NCBI GenBank assembly: GCA_012295275.1
Contig: CM022672.1
Span: 2,275,943-2,339,942 of the forward strand
Reading direction: 5' to 3'
DNA: 64,000 nt
DNA from: Chrysomallon squamiferum
Lineage: Eukaryota > Mollusca > Gastropoda > Neomphalida > Peltospiridae
Position numbers and translations under genes: made by a program. Position 1 is the stretch's first letter, and the number at the start of each line of letters is the position of its first letter. This document shows, piece by piece, positions 11,115 to 29,200 of this stretch. Below the pieces are notes generated by a model that saw nothing but the letters and a program-made list of their open reading frames with translations, was not told where the DNA came from and did not search any database.

Positions 11115-13272
11115 AAGGTTCAAGGTTCTAGTTCAGTCAGTTCACTGTAAACAGCATTAAGACTGAGGCTTCTCTAATACAGAGATACACTGATCTTTAT
11201 TCGGCTATAGGTAAAATGGATTTCTAGATAGAGGAGTGGAAATGATCATTATTAAAGCTTTCTTTACTGTTAACAGTATTACAATAATTTTTACGTTCTT
11301 GAGGACGAAAAGAAATATTTCTCGAACTAGATTATTATTATTCTTACAACAAAAATTGTTAATTATACTTAATTCATATGACATACATAACTTATAAGGA
11401 ATCTCTTACTACAGTACATAAATACTTATTTCGCTTTGTCTTAGTTACGTTTAAAACATTGTGCCGAGTAACTTTCACTATAACCACTATGCCATTATAT
11501 GTTAGTGCTATTTTATAAAAAGCCCTCAATCAACAAAATTAATACAGCAAATAAGAACAAACTAACAGAAAAAAAGAGTAAAAAATGAACGAATATAATT
11601 AAAATAAAATATCTACAAAGAAATTCATTAGACATTTTTGTTTACGTTATTTCCAAAGAACATTATAATCATAAAAAAAAAATATTATTTTGGTAATCTT
11701 CGTATCAATAGCTGATTCAACAATTAAGTTGTCTTTGATATAGACCGTTCGCTATTATTATAGATCATTCGTAATAATTGCAAATTATTGTCACAGCGCA
11801 GGAAAATCATATTATGACTTTATATGTCGGATCCATAGCTAACTATGATTATTACACAAACTGAAGAAAATGCACATTATCATATTGCAGTTTCAGATGT
11901 ACTAAATTCTATGTTTTCTGATGTTTTTTATGACAAAGTTTATGCTGGAGTTAGGATAAAATTTGAATTAGCGATGGAAGATTTGAGAAATAGCATTTCT
12001 CTGCACGGAACAAGAAACTATAGCTTTCTTTGGTTATACTAAGCCCGTCACCCCCCCCCGCCCCCAAAAAAAAGACACAAAAGCTGTGAATTGTGCGCTG
12101 AAAGAATTGCTAGTACTCAGTATCTATAACAAAATACCAAAAATATTATACAAGTATTTGGAAAAAAAGAAATATTAAATAAAAGAAGATATTTAAGATA
12201 TGAGAAGAAACTTTATAGTCTACATTAACCAGTAAAGGATCTTTTAAATATATTTTCTCTCAGTGGGGGAAGTGTACATGGCTATTACATAACTAGACTA
12301 GTGAGAACTCTGCCAAGGCGAGTGCAAAATTAATGATCCTTTGCTTTTAACAGAAAAAGTCCATTATCTCTCTCTGTCTGCGATTCTTAATCATACGTTA
12401 ACACGAAATATAAGCATACATAAAAAAAATATGTCTAATGCAACGATAAATAAAAGAATTCTGATATTTAGCTGTAGAATCACCAGACACGTAAATGACC
12501 ATATAATTAAGTAGTCATTAGCGAAAGAAAGCTCTTTCTTTGAATAACTGTTGTAATAATAATAATAATAATATCTACCTGTGTTGTCTAGGTTGCTTTA
12601 AGAAAGCACAGACAGGAATTCTAAAGATCTTAATAAAGGATAATGAAAGGTTTTCTGCCTAAACGTCTATACTTTGTCATTTCCTCTGTAATCGAAACAT
12701 GCATTTGCTGTTTATGGATTTTCTCCTATCGCTGTACAAACATCACTTACTCGATGCCACGATTAAGTAACATTCAATTATAAAAATCCGTTAATGTTTG
12801 CAAAAACAATAAGTGGAGCTTCGTTTTGTCGTAACAGAACAATAACAAGTCGGTGATCCATCACTGTTTATTTATCCGTTTGTGCATTAAACATAAACCA
12901 ACAAACAAACCAGTAAAGTTAGATTAACAAAATTAATACTCGGAATTGTGGAAAAGCATTTCCTTTAAAATCTGACAGATTTATTTCAAAGTAGAGATCC
13001 ATATCAGCTTATACATTCGTCACTGAAACACAGAACGTCTCGGACAACAAGAAGTCTCGTCAAGTTAGAAGATAAAAATCGGTTCAAGAGATTTTAGAAC
13101 GGATTTCTTTCAAAACAAAAACAACAGAATTCTGTATTGGAAATTGTGAAAAAAGGAGTTTTCATGACGGTGATCCAGATATCTTTACCCATTTTGTTAT
13201 TAGATACGAAGGTTCAAATACAATAGGAGATTACATCACGTTAGATAACACAATCCAGAACTAGAAACTACA

Positions 13273-14519
13273 ATGAATATTCTTGAAAATTTAGCAGTTC
13301 TTGTTCGTTTGCTGGTGGAATTACTCTGGTATAGGTATGTATGTATTACTGAATCCTTTTGAAATAAATATATCACTAATTTTTTTAATAAATAATTTGA
13401 ACAACAGCAATATTTAAACTACTGATTACTTTTATATCATTTTATTTAAGTTACATAAGAATCTATATACAATGCAGGGTACCTTGATTATTTTTTTCAC
13501 TTAATTCATTAATTGATATGTACTATCAGGCTACAGCATACTTTTAGATACACCTAGTGAAAAACAGAATAATATTCGAAAAAAAAAATAATTTCTAAAA
13601 ATATTCTCCAATTTTTCAATTTTGATCATGTAATAATAATATATATATTTTTATTTTATTTTTTTATTTTTTTTTTTTTTTGTACACATTATATCGCTAT
13701 CAAGTACCATGTTTAAATTAAGTAATTTCGTTTCCAGGGAATTAGCACAACATACAGTTCCTGCCAAGTCTTGCCTAAAACTACATTCAGATATAACGTG
13801 CAGTGAAAGCTCTGTGTTTCGCACAGCGGACGGGACCTGTAACAATCTGAGAAATTCTTTGTGGGGAGCGGCAAATCAGCCGTTCCCTCGACTCCTTCTT
13901 CCCAAATATGACTCAGGTTTGTTTTACATCTCATACAACCGATATAAATGTCGTTGTGCTGTGTTATTCAACACAGTATGATATAATCGTATTATGATAT
14001 GGTACGATGCAACACAAACCAATACAATACAATACAGTAAAGTATGATACAATATAATACGGTACTATACGATAGCATCGCATAGCATCTCATCGTACAG
14101 CATAGCATAGCATAGCATAGCATAGCATAGCGTAGATACCATATCAATCAACGGACATAAATGTTACGGAAATAACAGCACATGAGAAAAATATATGAAG
14201 ACAATGGGAAAAAGTAACACACATACACATACATATGTGTGTACCCACGCCAGCATGCATTCATACACACACCTTTCTACACATGAATGCACAAGTCATA
14301 TAATTTTATCTCTGTAGTGTCAGTGAATATTTCTGTTCCGCGCATTCGAGGCAGGAACGGCGCCTACTTACCCAGTGCTCGCCTAGTCAGTGAAAAGCTG
14401 CACGGCTCAGACTCCAGTCAGTCTGCTTTGAAACAGTTCACCAACATGCACCAGACGTGGGGACAGTTTCTGGATCATGATCTCAGCCATACACCAAAGT
14501 CTGAAAGTTAGTTTTAAAC

Positions 14520-14614
<95 letters not shown>

Positions 14615-15358
14615 CTGTCGGTATGTCTATCAATCTGTTGATCTGTCAGTCTATCTGTCTATCAGTCTGTATACTGATCTGTCTATCGACATATGTAATA
14701 TATGTATACAAAAAAAAAAAAAAAAAAAAACACCTCCTGGATAAGCGTAAACACCTGTAGAAAACTGAAACGAACCCGTTCAGAATATATCTAAATATCT
14801 AAAACAAACAGAACATATTAATTCATTACTTTATGAGTATATAGGTTTCTTTTATTGTTGTTATTGTTATCTAGCTTTTGATACATTTTAACCGAGATTA
14901 TCATCCTCATTGTTGTTGTTGATCTTGTTTCTTCTTCTTTTTCACACTTGTAGACGCAATTGACTGCTGTGAAAAGTTTAACAAATACCAACAATCTGTT
15001 ACTACGTATAACGAAGGAAAGTAAGTAAAATGTCTCTGTCCTGACTTAGAATTAAAAAAACAACAACAAATAAACAAACAAAAATACAGCAACAATTAAA
15101 AAAAAAGAAAAAATGTATTGCAGTAATAAAGAACATTTGTTATCCAGTGCAATTATAATTCGTTCTATGCTGATTAAGCTCGCTGTGTTTGAAGGGCATC
15201 CTCTCCCACGTGTTACATACCTGAAAACAACAAAGGTCAGGGCTGAGTGAACTGCTAGTCACGTGCATTTTAGCTATCATGCAATAATGGACTCACCTTC
15301 ACAGTTGTTACATAATCAGCTTAGGGCATAATTACAATTAAGAAAAAAGAACAAAAAA

Positions 15359-15389
<31 letters not shown>

Positions 15390-15959
15390 AATAAATATGT
15401 ATATATATATATATATATATTCACATCCATTTATTATACATTCCCTCCCTAACAAGGAATAATATTAATTACTATATCACATTTAGTACACGTGAACGAT
15501 GAACGTAGCAGTAGGGCATGTATTAGTGTTACAGCACATATCAGTACATACAGATAATACAAGACGAATCCCACTATCACGTGACCTGCACACCCAGTAT
15601 TGTGTTAATCTGATTTCTGTTTTTTAAAAGTAAAAACAAAAACATCTTGTGTGCCTAGCAGTCGGAGAGAAAATTTGTTGTGAGTCTTTATCGCAACATA
15701 ATAATATAAAAGCCATTTAGGAAAACTGAAAATTGAGATTTAAAGGAGAGGTATATAAATAATATAAATTAATATTAGTACATGTGTACTAAATATACAA
15801 CTGTATCAGTTTCATAAGAACATAAAATATATTAATAATGGTACCATGTATAAAAAAAAAAAAAAAAAATTGTGTATACTAGAAGATATTTTTCAAGTTT
15901 GAAAAATAGTTAATATCATCGTTATTATACTACTTAAAAAAATAAAATAAAAAATAAAA

Positions 15960-15993
<34 letters not shown>

Positions 15994-16933
15994 CATATAT
16001 CTATATATATATCATATAAAAAGCTACGTGAGATTATTAGATATTGAAATCAAATGTTAAAATCACAGCAGTGACTCAAGCTTTCTCCCTGTATTTAAAT
16101 TATATATCATTTGTTCCATACGTATTTGTATCAAATCCTTAGTTTACTGTCTGTATGTATATATGTGTGTATGTATGTATGTATATGTGTGTGTATATGT
16201 ATGTATGTGTATATGTATGCATATTTTTATGTATGTATATGTATATGTATATAGGTATGTATGTAACTATCTATTCATGTTTGTATATTTAATTCTTGCA
16301 GCGAACCAAGCTTTCCTATACCTATTCCATCAAACGACAGATATTTCCGTAACAAGACTTGCATGAATTTTGTACGATCGCAGCACTTTCCATGTCCAGG
16401 AGGTAAATGTACTGTACTCAGTCTGTTGGGATTTTTATAACGCCAGATGTCACCGCATGATTGATTTATAAAGAAATTGCTTTCTTGGCTATGGGTCGGT
16501 ACATATTTAAAGAAACTTGCTACTAATTGGTAAGAGTAACCTATTAAGTGTTATAGCACATTGCATCGCAGTAACTGACAATTAACCCTTAATATTATAA
16601 TGTGAATCTGTCATTAAAAAAATATTAATTCATTTCTTTTGTTTACTTAGCAAACACGTTTGTTGTAAGTGTGATATAACAGGCTTCATTTTCAGTATCC
16701 GATTAGAATCAAAATGATGTCGCAGAGAAGATATTATTGCTCTGTTGATCTGTTTTATTATTATTTTCAGCGGCTTGGCAACAAATGAACATAATGACAT
16801 CTTACATAGACGCATCAATGGTTTATGGAGCTGATCTTCAAACACAGAATAGTTTAAGAACGCTTACCGATGGCATGAATTTTAATATATTCAAAAGAAA
16901 TGAATGACAGTTTTGTTCAGATCTGTGTTTTTT

Positions 16934-17018
<85 letters not shown>

Positions 17019-17389
17019 TCTTTCTTTCTCTCTTTCTCTTTCTCGAAAACAAACATAGCAATATAAAACAAAGAAACAAAGATACAAAAATGAAAAAATA
17101 AATAAATAAAATAAAAAACAGAACAAAAAACAAACAAAAAAAACAACAACGAAGAAAATCAAAACAAAACAAAGCCCTTTCGTTTTACTGACTAATGGTA
17201 ATTATTATTGTTGTTATTCAAAATGATAATTACAGGTATGTTGCGGACAACAAAAGAAGATCTGTTACCTAACACCACTAACGCTCAGTGTCAAACAATA
17301 ATGATGGTTCAACCAAAACAACAAAAGCTCACTTGCTTTAACACAGGTATTTTTAAAACCCATTGTCATCACTAATATTATTGCGCTTC

Positions 17390-17424
<35 letters not shown>

Positions 17425-18905
17425 AAATATAAAAATCATAATTAAAGGAAAAAACATAAAACAAATAAATGTATAAAGATAAATATTTATACATTTTATG
17501 CTAATTCAAACATTGTACTAGTATATTATAAATAATACTGATTATAAAGCTTAGCAGTTTGCTTGCTCTTACAAACACACATATATATATATATATATAT
17601 ATGTATATTTAATATGTGTACCATACATAAAAACAGCTATACAGATAATCAGATAAAACTATAACAGATTACAGAATTATGTTAATGCAGTGAAAATATT
17701 TGATATTAATTGATAATAGTTTCTTCAGGGGACATCCGAGCAAGCGAACACCCAGCCTTGTCAACTCTTCACATCGTCTTCGTCAGACTTCACAACGTCA
17801 TCGCAGGGCAGCTTAAGACTTTCAACACCGACTGGAACGACGGAAGACTTTTCCAGGAATCGAGAAAGATCGTTGGAGCCATTGTCCAGATTATTACCTA
17901 CAAAGAATTTCTTCCGCTGCTTCTCGGCGATTCTGCTATGAAGCAGTTTAACCTTGACTACAATTCTTCTTACAGTTACGAAGACACAAGAGATGCGACG
18001 ATACTAAACGAATTTGCTTCGGCTGCTTTTAGATACGGGCATTCGCAGGTTCCGTCAAGCTATACGATTGGCAAAGACAGCATCCCTCTGCAGGATATGT
18101 TCAACAGGCCGTCGTTTATTCAGAGGGATCCTGACAAGGTTAACGGCATCTTGCACGGTTTACTCAAAGACGTGTCGCAGAAAGCCGACAGATTCTTCAG
18201 TCTTGGAATTACTGATCATCTGTTTGAGCAAATGAATGACAGTCTGTCAGGTACATTATGTTATTCTGCAATCTCTTTTCTTGTAATAATATAGTTTTTG
18301 ATTAAAATACATATAATACATACTGTCAAATCTCAGCAGCCATTATTTTGGTTAATTTCGATATCAGATGCAGAAACATAACAATGCCACAAAGGACATA
18401 TTATTTCTCTTTTGATCCACTGTCATTTTGTTTTTCGAATCTTTTACTGGAAAGTCGTATTCATTTTAATGCACAGAATACGTTCTTCACGTTGTAGTAG
18501 CTGACTTAAAGTTAAATAATTATTTTTGTGTATTAGAGATATAAAACAAATACTTAATAAAGAAACACACTTTCTATACAGGACTGAAGCCGATAACAAG
18601 ACATGATTGTTTTTTTCAGGTTTAGATTTAGCTGCCATCAACATTCAACGTGGACGAGATCACGGTCTGCCTCCGTACAACGACTACAGAGAAAAATGTG
18701 GACAACCACGAATCAGACAACCAGGAACTAACCTCAGCAATGATCAAAAACGGTGCAAAAGTTTCTTAGTGTTTACAGGTAGGATTTATAATTATGTAAT
18801 ATAAATTTATATTTTTGCATCTAGGAATGTATGTTTATATTATGAATTTTAGGATTTGAATATTCTCTGCCTTATGTAAGTCATCTATGAATGTATATAT
18901 ATACA

Positions 18906-18941
<36 letters not shown>

Positions 18942-19627
18942 TGTATGTATGTATGTATGTATGTATGTATCATATTATATTCATGCATACAAACGTGCAT
19001 CTTTGTGAATAAATCCAAGTGCATATCTATCTCTGTATTATGTGTACATGGTTTATAATAGTTATATTACATAAACAGCTTGGAAATATTAAAGATGGTG
19101 ATTCACATAACAACAAGAAGGATGTCTCTCAGATTGTACATAATAAATAGCATCATAAATATAAACACAGCCCATAAGATTTGAAAAACCAATAAACGAT
19201 ATCGGGCATACATATAATTTTGAGGTGAACTAATAATATTGGAATATTTGTTCTTAACCTGAAGCGCATTTCATACACTGATTCAGACAGAAGCGACTGC
19301 TAACCGGGTTCATGGACAAGTCAGTTCAGTTTTATTATCAGTCATTAAATTGGAAAGAATGTCTTATAATGCATGTTTGAATAAAAACAGCAGAACTAGG
19401 TCGGGTAGTAAGAGATCGGGAAGTTACATTCCTTGCTTGTAATTTATTATAATATATATATAAATACCTTTAAAATTAATATATTTCAGTTTAATTTAAG
19501 TATCTTCGCAGCTTACATACACATGGATAGATCTAAAGTTTTTGTATCTAATATGAAAATTTACGTATTTATAAATATAAATTTACTGTTACATGAATAA
19601 CTGAATATAATCGCACATAGATTAAAT

Positions 19628-19708
<81 letters not shown>

Positions 19709-21167
19709 GCAAGATGACATAAACAAAAATACACGTTTGTTTTGAAAGTAATAGTTACAATCACTGAAAATCTAATTTAAAGTTGATATATTTTTTCATT
19801 GATTATAACAGCCACATAGACGATGTCGACCTCTTCACAGGATCACTGTCAGAGACACCTGTTTCTGATGCCATGATTGGCCCAACTTTCATTTGCATTA
19901 TAGCCGACTGTTTCCGCAGCTTAAAGTTTGGAGATCGTTTCTGGTACCAAAACAGAAAAGGCGTTGCTGCTTTTACATCAGGTGAACATGGAATAAATTG
20001 CCTAATAATTTATATGCGAAATACATCATTTATTTTGGTATATCAACATAATATTCTAACTCGAAAATAAAATAAAATTCCTGATAAATTTATATGGCAA
20101 CAAGGAAATTTAATTTTAAATAAATTTATTGTGAAAATTATTAACTAAACACCTTTAATTTTTGGTTCTTGAATTTTGAAATATTAAAATTTTATTTACC
20201 CATTTAGTGGGCAGGAATGTTACAGTTGCCTTGGTTACCAAATATTTCGAATATTTAGTATTGTCAGCATAACTTCAGATACTAGTAAAATTGATATACG
20301 CAAGAACTAAAATAATATTGCTGTTATTACCAATTCAGTTTATTAAAGCTGATATTTACAATGTCATAAAAACAAATACAAACATTCACGTACAGATCAG
20401 CACACGTACAGACACCAATACAAACACTCACTCATACGCGAACACACGAAATGTTATTCACCATAGAAGATTTAGACGGTTTTGATATTTTCAGATCAAA
20501 TACTGGAGCTGCAAAAGATAACGTTATCCAAAGTTCTCTGTGAGACATCTGCAGTTGCTAATATTCAAATCAGTTCATTTAAAACAGCATCGACAGGGTA
20601 TGTTTGTTACCTTCTCTACATGTTTTAACAGCTATTTATTTTATTTATTTATTAACTCCACAACAACTAATTTAAACAGCCATGCTAATATATTCTAGTA
20701 TAGTAGTTTAAAAAAAAAAAAAAAAAAAAAAAAAGAAGTTAATAATAGGCTCGTAATCCCTGAACAAGAATCCTTTAATAGATATAGAATTTATTTCACA
20801 TTTATCAATGTTGAAAACTGATTTAATTTATAAGATTGGCGTGATTAACTGATTTCAGAATTAAAATTAATCTTAACTGTAACTGATGTTTACAGCATAA
20901 TAATAATTTATTTATTTCTTATTCGTATAAAATCTTAAATTTTTATTTTCATCTACAAGATGTGAATTAGGAATAAATTTATTATTCGTATAACATCAGA
21001 ATATCTCCGTTAACTGTAACGTAACACAATCATAGGTATATAAACGCCATCCTTTTTAAAAATAATTTATTTATTTATTTAATTATTTATTTATTTGCAG
21101 TAATCCAGTGGTTCCTTGCTCTCAGCTTCCCATGATTGATTTGAGCAAATGGAGAGATTTGTTATAA
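13273..21167 (+). CDS. Secreted animal haem peroxidase, paralogue B (12 exons, about 610 aa; frame broken in exon 9)
   Basis: Coding exons: 13273-13334, 13738-13916, 14318-14506, 14954-15020, 16302-16402, 16771-16872, 17236-17346, 17729-18250, 18620-18778, 19812-19981, 20495-20597, 21101-21167. From exon 2 on, boundaries and phases match perox-A exons 3-13. Residues 1-20 are Leu/Val-rich and may be a signal peptide; an in-frame ATG at 13709 is an alternative start. Asp133 and distal His134 (FLDHDL), Arg274 and ester Glu277 (RASE), and proximal His375 (FRYGH) are all present, as is NIQRGRDHG. Oddities: exon 6 ends at a GC rather than GT donor; Ser replaces the family Cys in (C)FPI; and exon 9 needs one more base near 18746-18750 to join the conserved [11 protein letters not shown] frame. 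The summed CDS is 1832 nt, one short of 611 codons. It is either a decaying gene, a recent allele, or an assembly error in an A-run. Confidence 0.85.
14012..14132. repeat. Degenerate pentanucleotide array, intron 2 of perox-B
   Basis: Imperfect ATACA/ATACG-like 5-mers grade into seven near-perfect CATAG copies at about 14100-14131. Confidence 0.85.
14522..14609. repeat. (TATC)n-(TGTC)n microsatellite, intron 3 of perox-B
   Basis: About 15 copies of TATC followed by TGTC copies, starting just after the exon 3 donor. Confidence 0.95.
16940..17045. repeat. (TC)n microsatellite, intron 6 of perox-B
   Basis: About 70 bp of pure TC, then interrupted TTTC/TC. It begins 67 nt after the unusual GC donor of exon 6. 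Confidence 0.95.
18914..18970. repeat. (GTAT)n microsatellite, intron 9 of perox-B
   Basis: About 14 copies of GTAT. Confidence 0.95.
19629..19705. repeat. (CT)n microsatellite, intron 9 of perox-B
   Basis: About 77 bp of pure CT, roughly 105 bp before the exon 10 acceptor. Confidence 0.97.
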
Positions 21168-21327
21168 TGTGAAAGTGCTGTTATTTACATTTGTTTTGAA
21201 TATATATTGACTGGCAGTATGGTAACATATCTGCTTTACTTTCTGTTTACATATAGATAATATAAAATATGGTTGAAATTAATATAATGCTTGCTTCAGC
21301 ATATACTTGGTTAAATTATATGTGCTT

Positions 21328-21333
21328 AATAAA
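21328..21333 (+). promoter_or_regulatory. Poly(A) signal of perox-B
   Basis: AATAAA about 160 nt past the TAA stop of perox-B, followed by T-rich sequence. Confidence 0.6.
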
Positions 21334-21413
21334 GGCTTAATATTATATTTCTTTTCTTGTAATTTTTAAAAAGTTAGAATCCATGTGTGAGCAATGATTC
21401 TTATGTGAACAGG

Positions 21414-25877
<4,464 letters not shown>

Positions 25878-25879
25878 CC

Positions 25880-28800
25880 ATGTCGTCGTGGTTTGTCGTC
25901 ACTGTTCTGTTCGTCGTCAGTGCTGTCGTGCACTGTGACTATTTTGATGACTACATCAAAACGCCATTCGATGAGTTCGGTAAGATGTAACAAATATGTA
26001 TTCTCACTTGAATGTAATTCTCTTGGCTTTTGTCCGTCATTAACTTGCTTATACAGTTAAAATATCAAGAAAGTTACGCTGTGAGTAGAAGATATTCTTG
26101 GAATTGTGATATCTGTGACATTTTAATAGAAACACGCTCTGGAAGGAGAATAAAATACAGCACTGCATTTAGCGGGTTATAATTTGTGGATGAGCTGAAA
26201 AATCAACGAAAACAATCTTTTATATTTCTAATAAATGATGAGAAAGTATGTCGTTAAACTTATGTATTGCCACAAATTTCTAAATTATCAGCTCAGATAT
26301 TTCAGATACGTAATGTTTGAAATACTCAAAACGTATACAATTTCTTCATTAGTATTAACTGAGTGATCTGCAAGGATTAGTTTGCTGTTTTCTTTATCCT
26401 GTGATTAGAAGTTTTATTTTCGCAGGTTATCCTATAACAAGTGACAGAGTCGCGGAGATGGCGGCGATGAAATCTACGAAACTGGGATACGGCATTGGAG
26501 AAGCAACGTTTGCTTTCCACAGGGATCCATACAACGACGCCTACATGCGACACAGGTTCAAACGAGCGTGAGTAAGATAGAAAACTCTGTGATAAAAAAA
26601 ACAACAAAAAAAAAAAAAAAAAAAAAAGAAAAAAACAACAAAAACGATCAAACAAAACAAAACGACAACGAAAATCAATAATAATAGTAAAGTTCTGTTC
26701 TGGATTTGCAGATTACACTTGGCGTATTGACAGAACATTGTTAAATCTCATAATGTCGTGTTATTTTAAGAATGAAGTTCGGAGCTAATTACTTTAATGT
26801 TTCTAAATATCCTAATGCATTGAAAACAAAGAAGCTAAAATCCAGATTTCATATAAATATCGATCTAGAAATAAAAAGTACAACCCCCCAAAAATAACTA
26901 TTTCAAAAAGAATTACCCCTAATAAAGTAGAAAAAAGTTGGATCAAACTGAATCTTTACTCGGCCATCAAACTGTTTAAGTTTCTATGTAATTTCATTTA
27001 CAGTGCAGTCTTCAGCGATTTCCCGCAGTTTTCTTCTCATCAAGAAACATTCAACCAGGACGCTTTCAGCAACGATCCTTTTGGTCCGCAGGATCCTTTC
27101 CAAGGCAACTTCGCGAACGTCAACGACAAGATGCCATTCTTGAAGGACCCCGTGAAGGATCCATTTAGAAATCGAGCAGCATCATTTGGAAAATTCTCCT
27201 CCGGTTCTCTGCCCTCGGGACTCTCTGGCTTCTCTTGCGCTGAAGACCAGATTACGTGCGATTCCAACGTCAAATACAGGACTTACGACGGTCATTGTAA
27301 TAACATCAACAACCCAAAATGGGGAGCATCAATGCAGCCAGTTGCCAGACTTTTAGACCCACAGTATACAGACAGTAGGCCGAATTACATTTATACAAAA
27401 ATTAGATATTTGAAATACATTCATACTAACTTTAATAAATTACAGTCTGTAGTAATGGTTTCCTTATGCTGGGTGAGAGATACCCCTCATTCAGATTTTG
27501 AAAACGTCAGTTTAAAATGTAATAGAAATGATGATTTGTTTAACGACAGTTTAAAGTTAGCGTTGGTTTTTCAAGTTGAAACTGGTAATATACAGACAAA
27601 GTCTTATTTGCTTATGTAGAAACGGGAATGCCTCGGCTCTACAGTCGATATCCAGATGCCAATGGAAATTACCCATATCTGCCCACACCCAGGTACGTCA
27701 GCCGTCGCATGCTGTTACCTAGCGACAGCAACATGACCTTGCCCGACTTCAGCAACATGTTCCAACAATGGGGACAGTTTCTTGACCACGACATCACTGG
27801 AACGCCAGTCCATCTTGGTAAGTGAACGTTGTCCACTTAAATAATTGATTTTATGCGTTGATTATTTGGATAATTGAGACATATTTAAATAGCAGCTTTA
27901 AGACACATATTTCAGTAAGAGTTTGATCAGAAAATCTATCTGGAAACAAATTAAAGAGAGCAGGGAATATAGTGTATCCAGTGACTTAATTTTTTTTTTT
28001 TTTTTAATGTGTTACAGCATGTCTAGGATTAATTTTCAATAACTAAAGGAAGGAAAACACATAGGAAATATTGGAAAATCTGTGTTTTATTTATCTATAA
28101 TATCTGTAGTACTAGTTTATTTTAATATTCTTTTGTTCCAAAAGGTTATTAAACAATAAACTTAATAAATCCTTGAACAAATGATTATTCAAATTTAGGT
28201 CACGATGGAAAAGATTTGAAATGCTGTGAAGGTGTCCGTTTAACTGAGGAAAATCCACATCATCTGCATATCTTCGAGGGGTAAGTTCAAAAGTTCCAAA
28301 ATAAATTTAAAAATAATTAAAGTGTTTTCTAAAAACAAAATAAATTTAAAAATAATTATAGTGTTTTCTATAAACATTACCGTGGATCCACACACATTCG
28401 ATGTGGAAATTAAACAACTGTAGGACAAAGACTTGTTACAACAGAAATGATAATTTTTTCTTTCTTTATATAATCGGATTCTTTCTCTCTTTCTTCTCTT
28501 TTCTGTTTTTTAATAGCAGACATATTGTTATTTTAGGTTGAAGAATTATCACAAAATGTATCAAAAGCATATATATCTGAGAAGAAATGAATGTTAAGAT
28601 GAAATATTTTGAGATTTAAAAAAAAAAAAAAAATTTATTTGATTATTCGTGGATTTAATAGACGTAATCTTAGCAAGAGTCACCATGCTTTTTTCATTAT
28701 ATGTAAACAAAATAACATTTTATCATTATATATATACATAATCAATATACTCTTTTTTCTTCACAGAAAACCGTGTTTCCCAATCTACATTCCACCTGGT

Positions 28801-29128
28801 GATCGTCATTTTGGTCACAGCTGTATGAACTTCGCTCGTTCACAGGCTGAACCCAGAACACTGAGATGTGGCGAAGGTGACATTTATATAATTGTCATTC
28901 ACTTACACGCTGTCGTTATCTCTTTTCCATTATCTTCTCTTTTTCTTCTTTTGTTTTGTTTGTCGACCTGTGATATCACAGTCTCTAACTGAATTAAAAA
29001 ATAAAAACTTTGTACTGCGCATTATCGGCTGAAAGCTTGGATAATATATTATGTTCAGTGCATGTGTGCTTTAGCCCTACATTTAATTTATTACATTTTC
29101 AGACATATGTATTAGCCCAGAATATTTC

Positions 29129-29200
<72 letters not shown>

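Larger units (their letters stand above)
9970..13272. other. Intergenic region between perox-A and perox-B
   Basis: No supported gene. It contains an AG tract, a pair of direct repeats 350 bp apart, and AT-rich filler. A 65-codon open frame at 11845-12042 has no recognisable similarity, splice context or partner and is left uncalled. No TATA box stands out before perox-B. Confidence 0.6.

Noticed and set aside
11845-12042. 65-codon open frame between perox-A and perox-B
   Set aside because: Single short frame without homology clues, poly(A) signal or exon partners.
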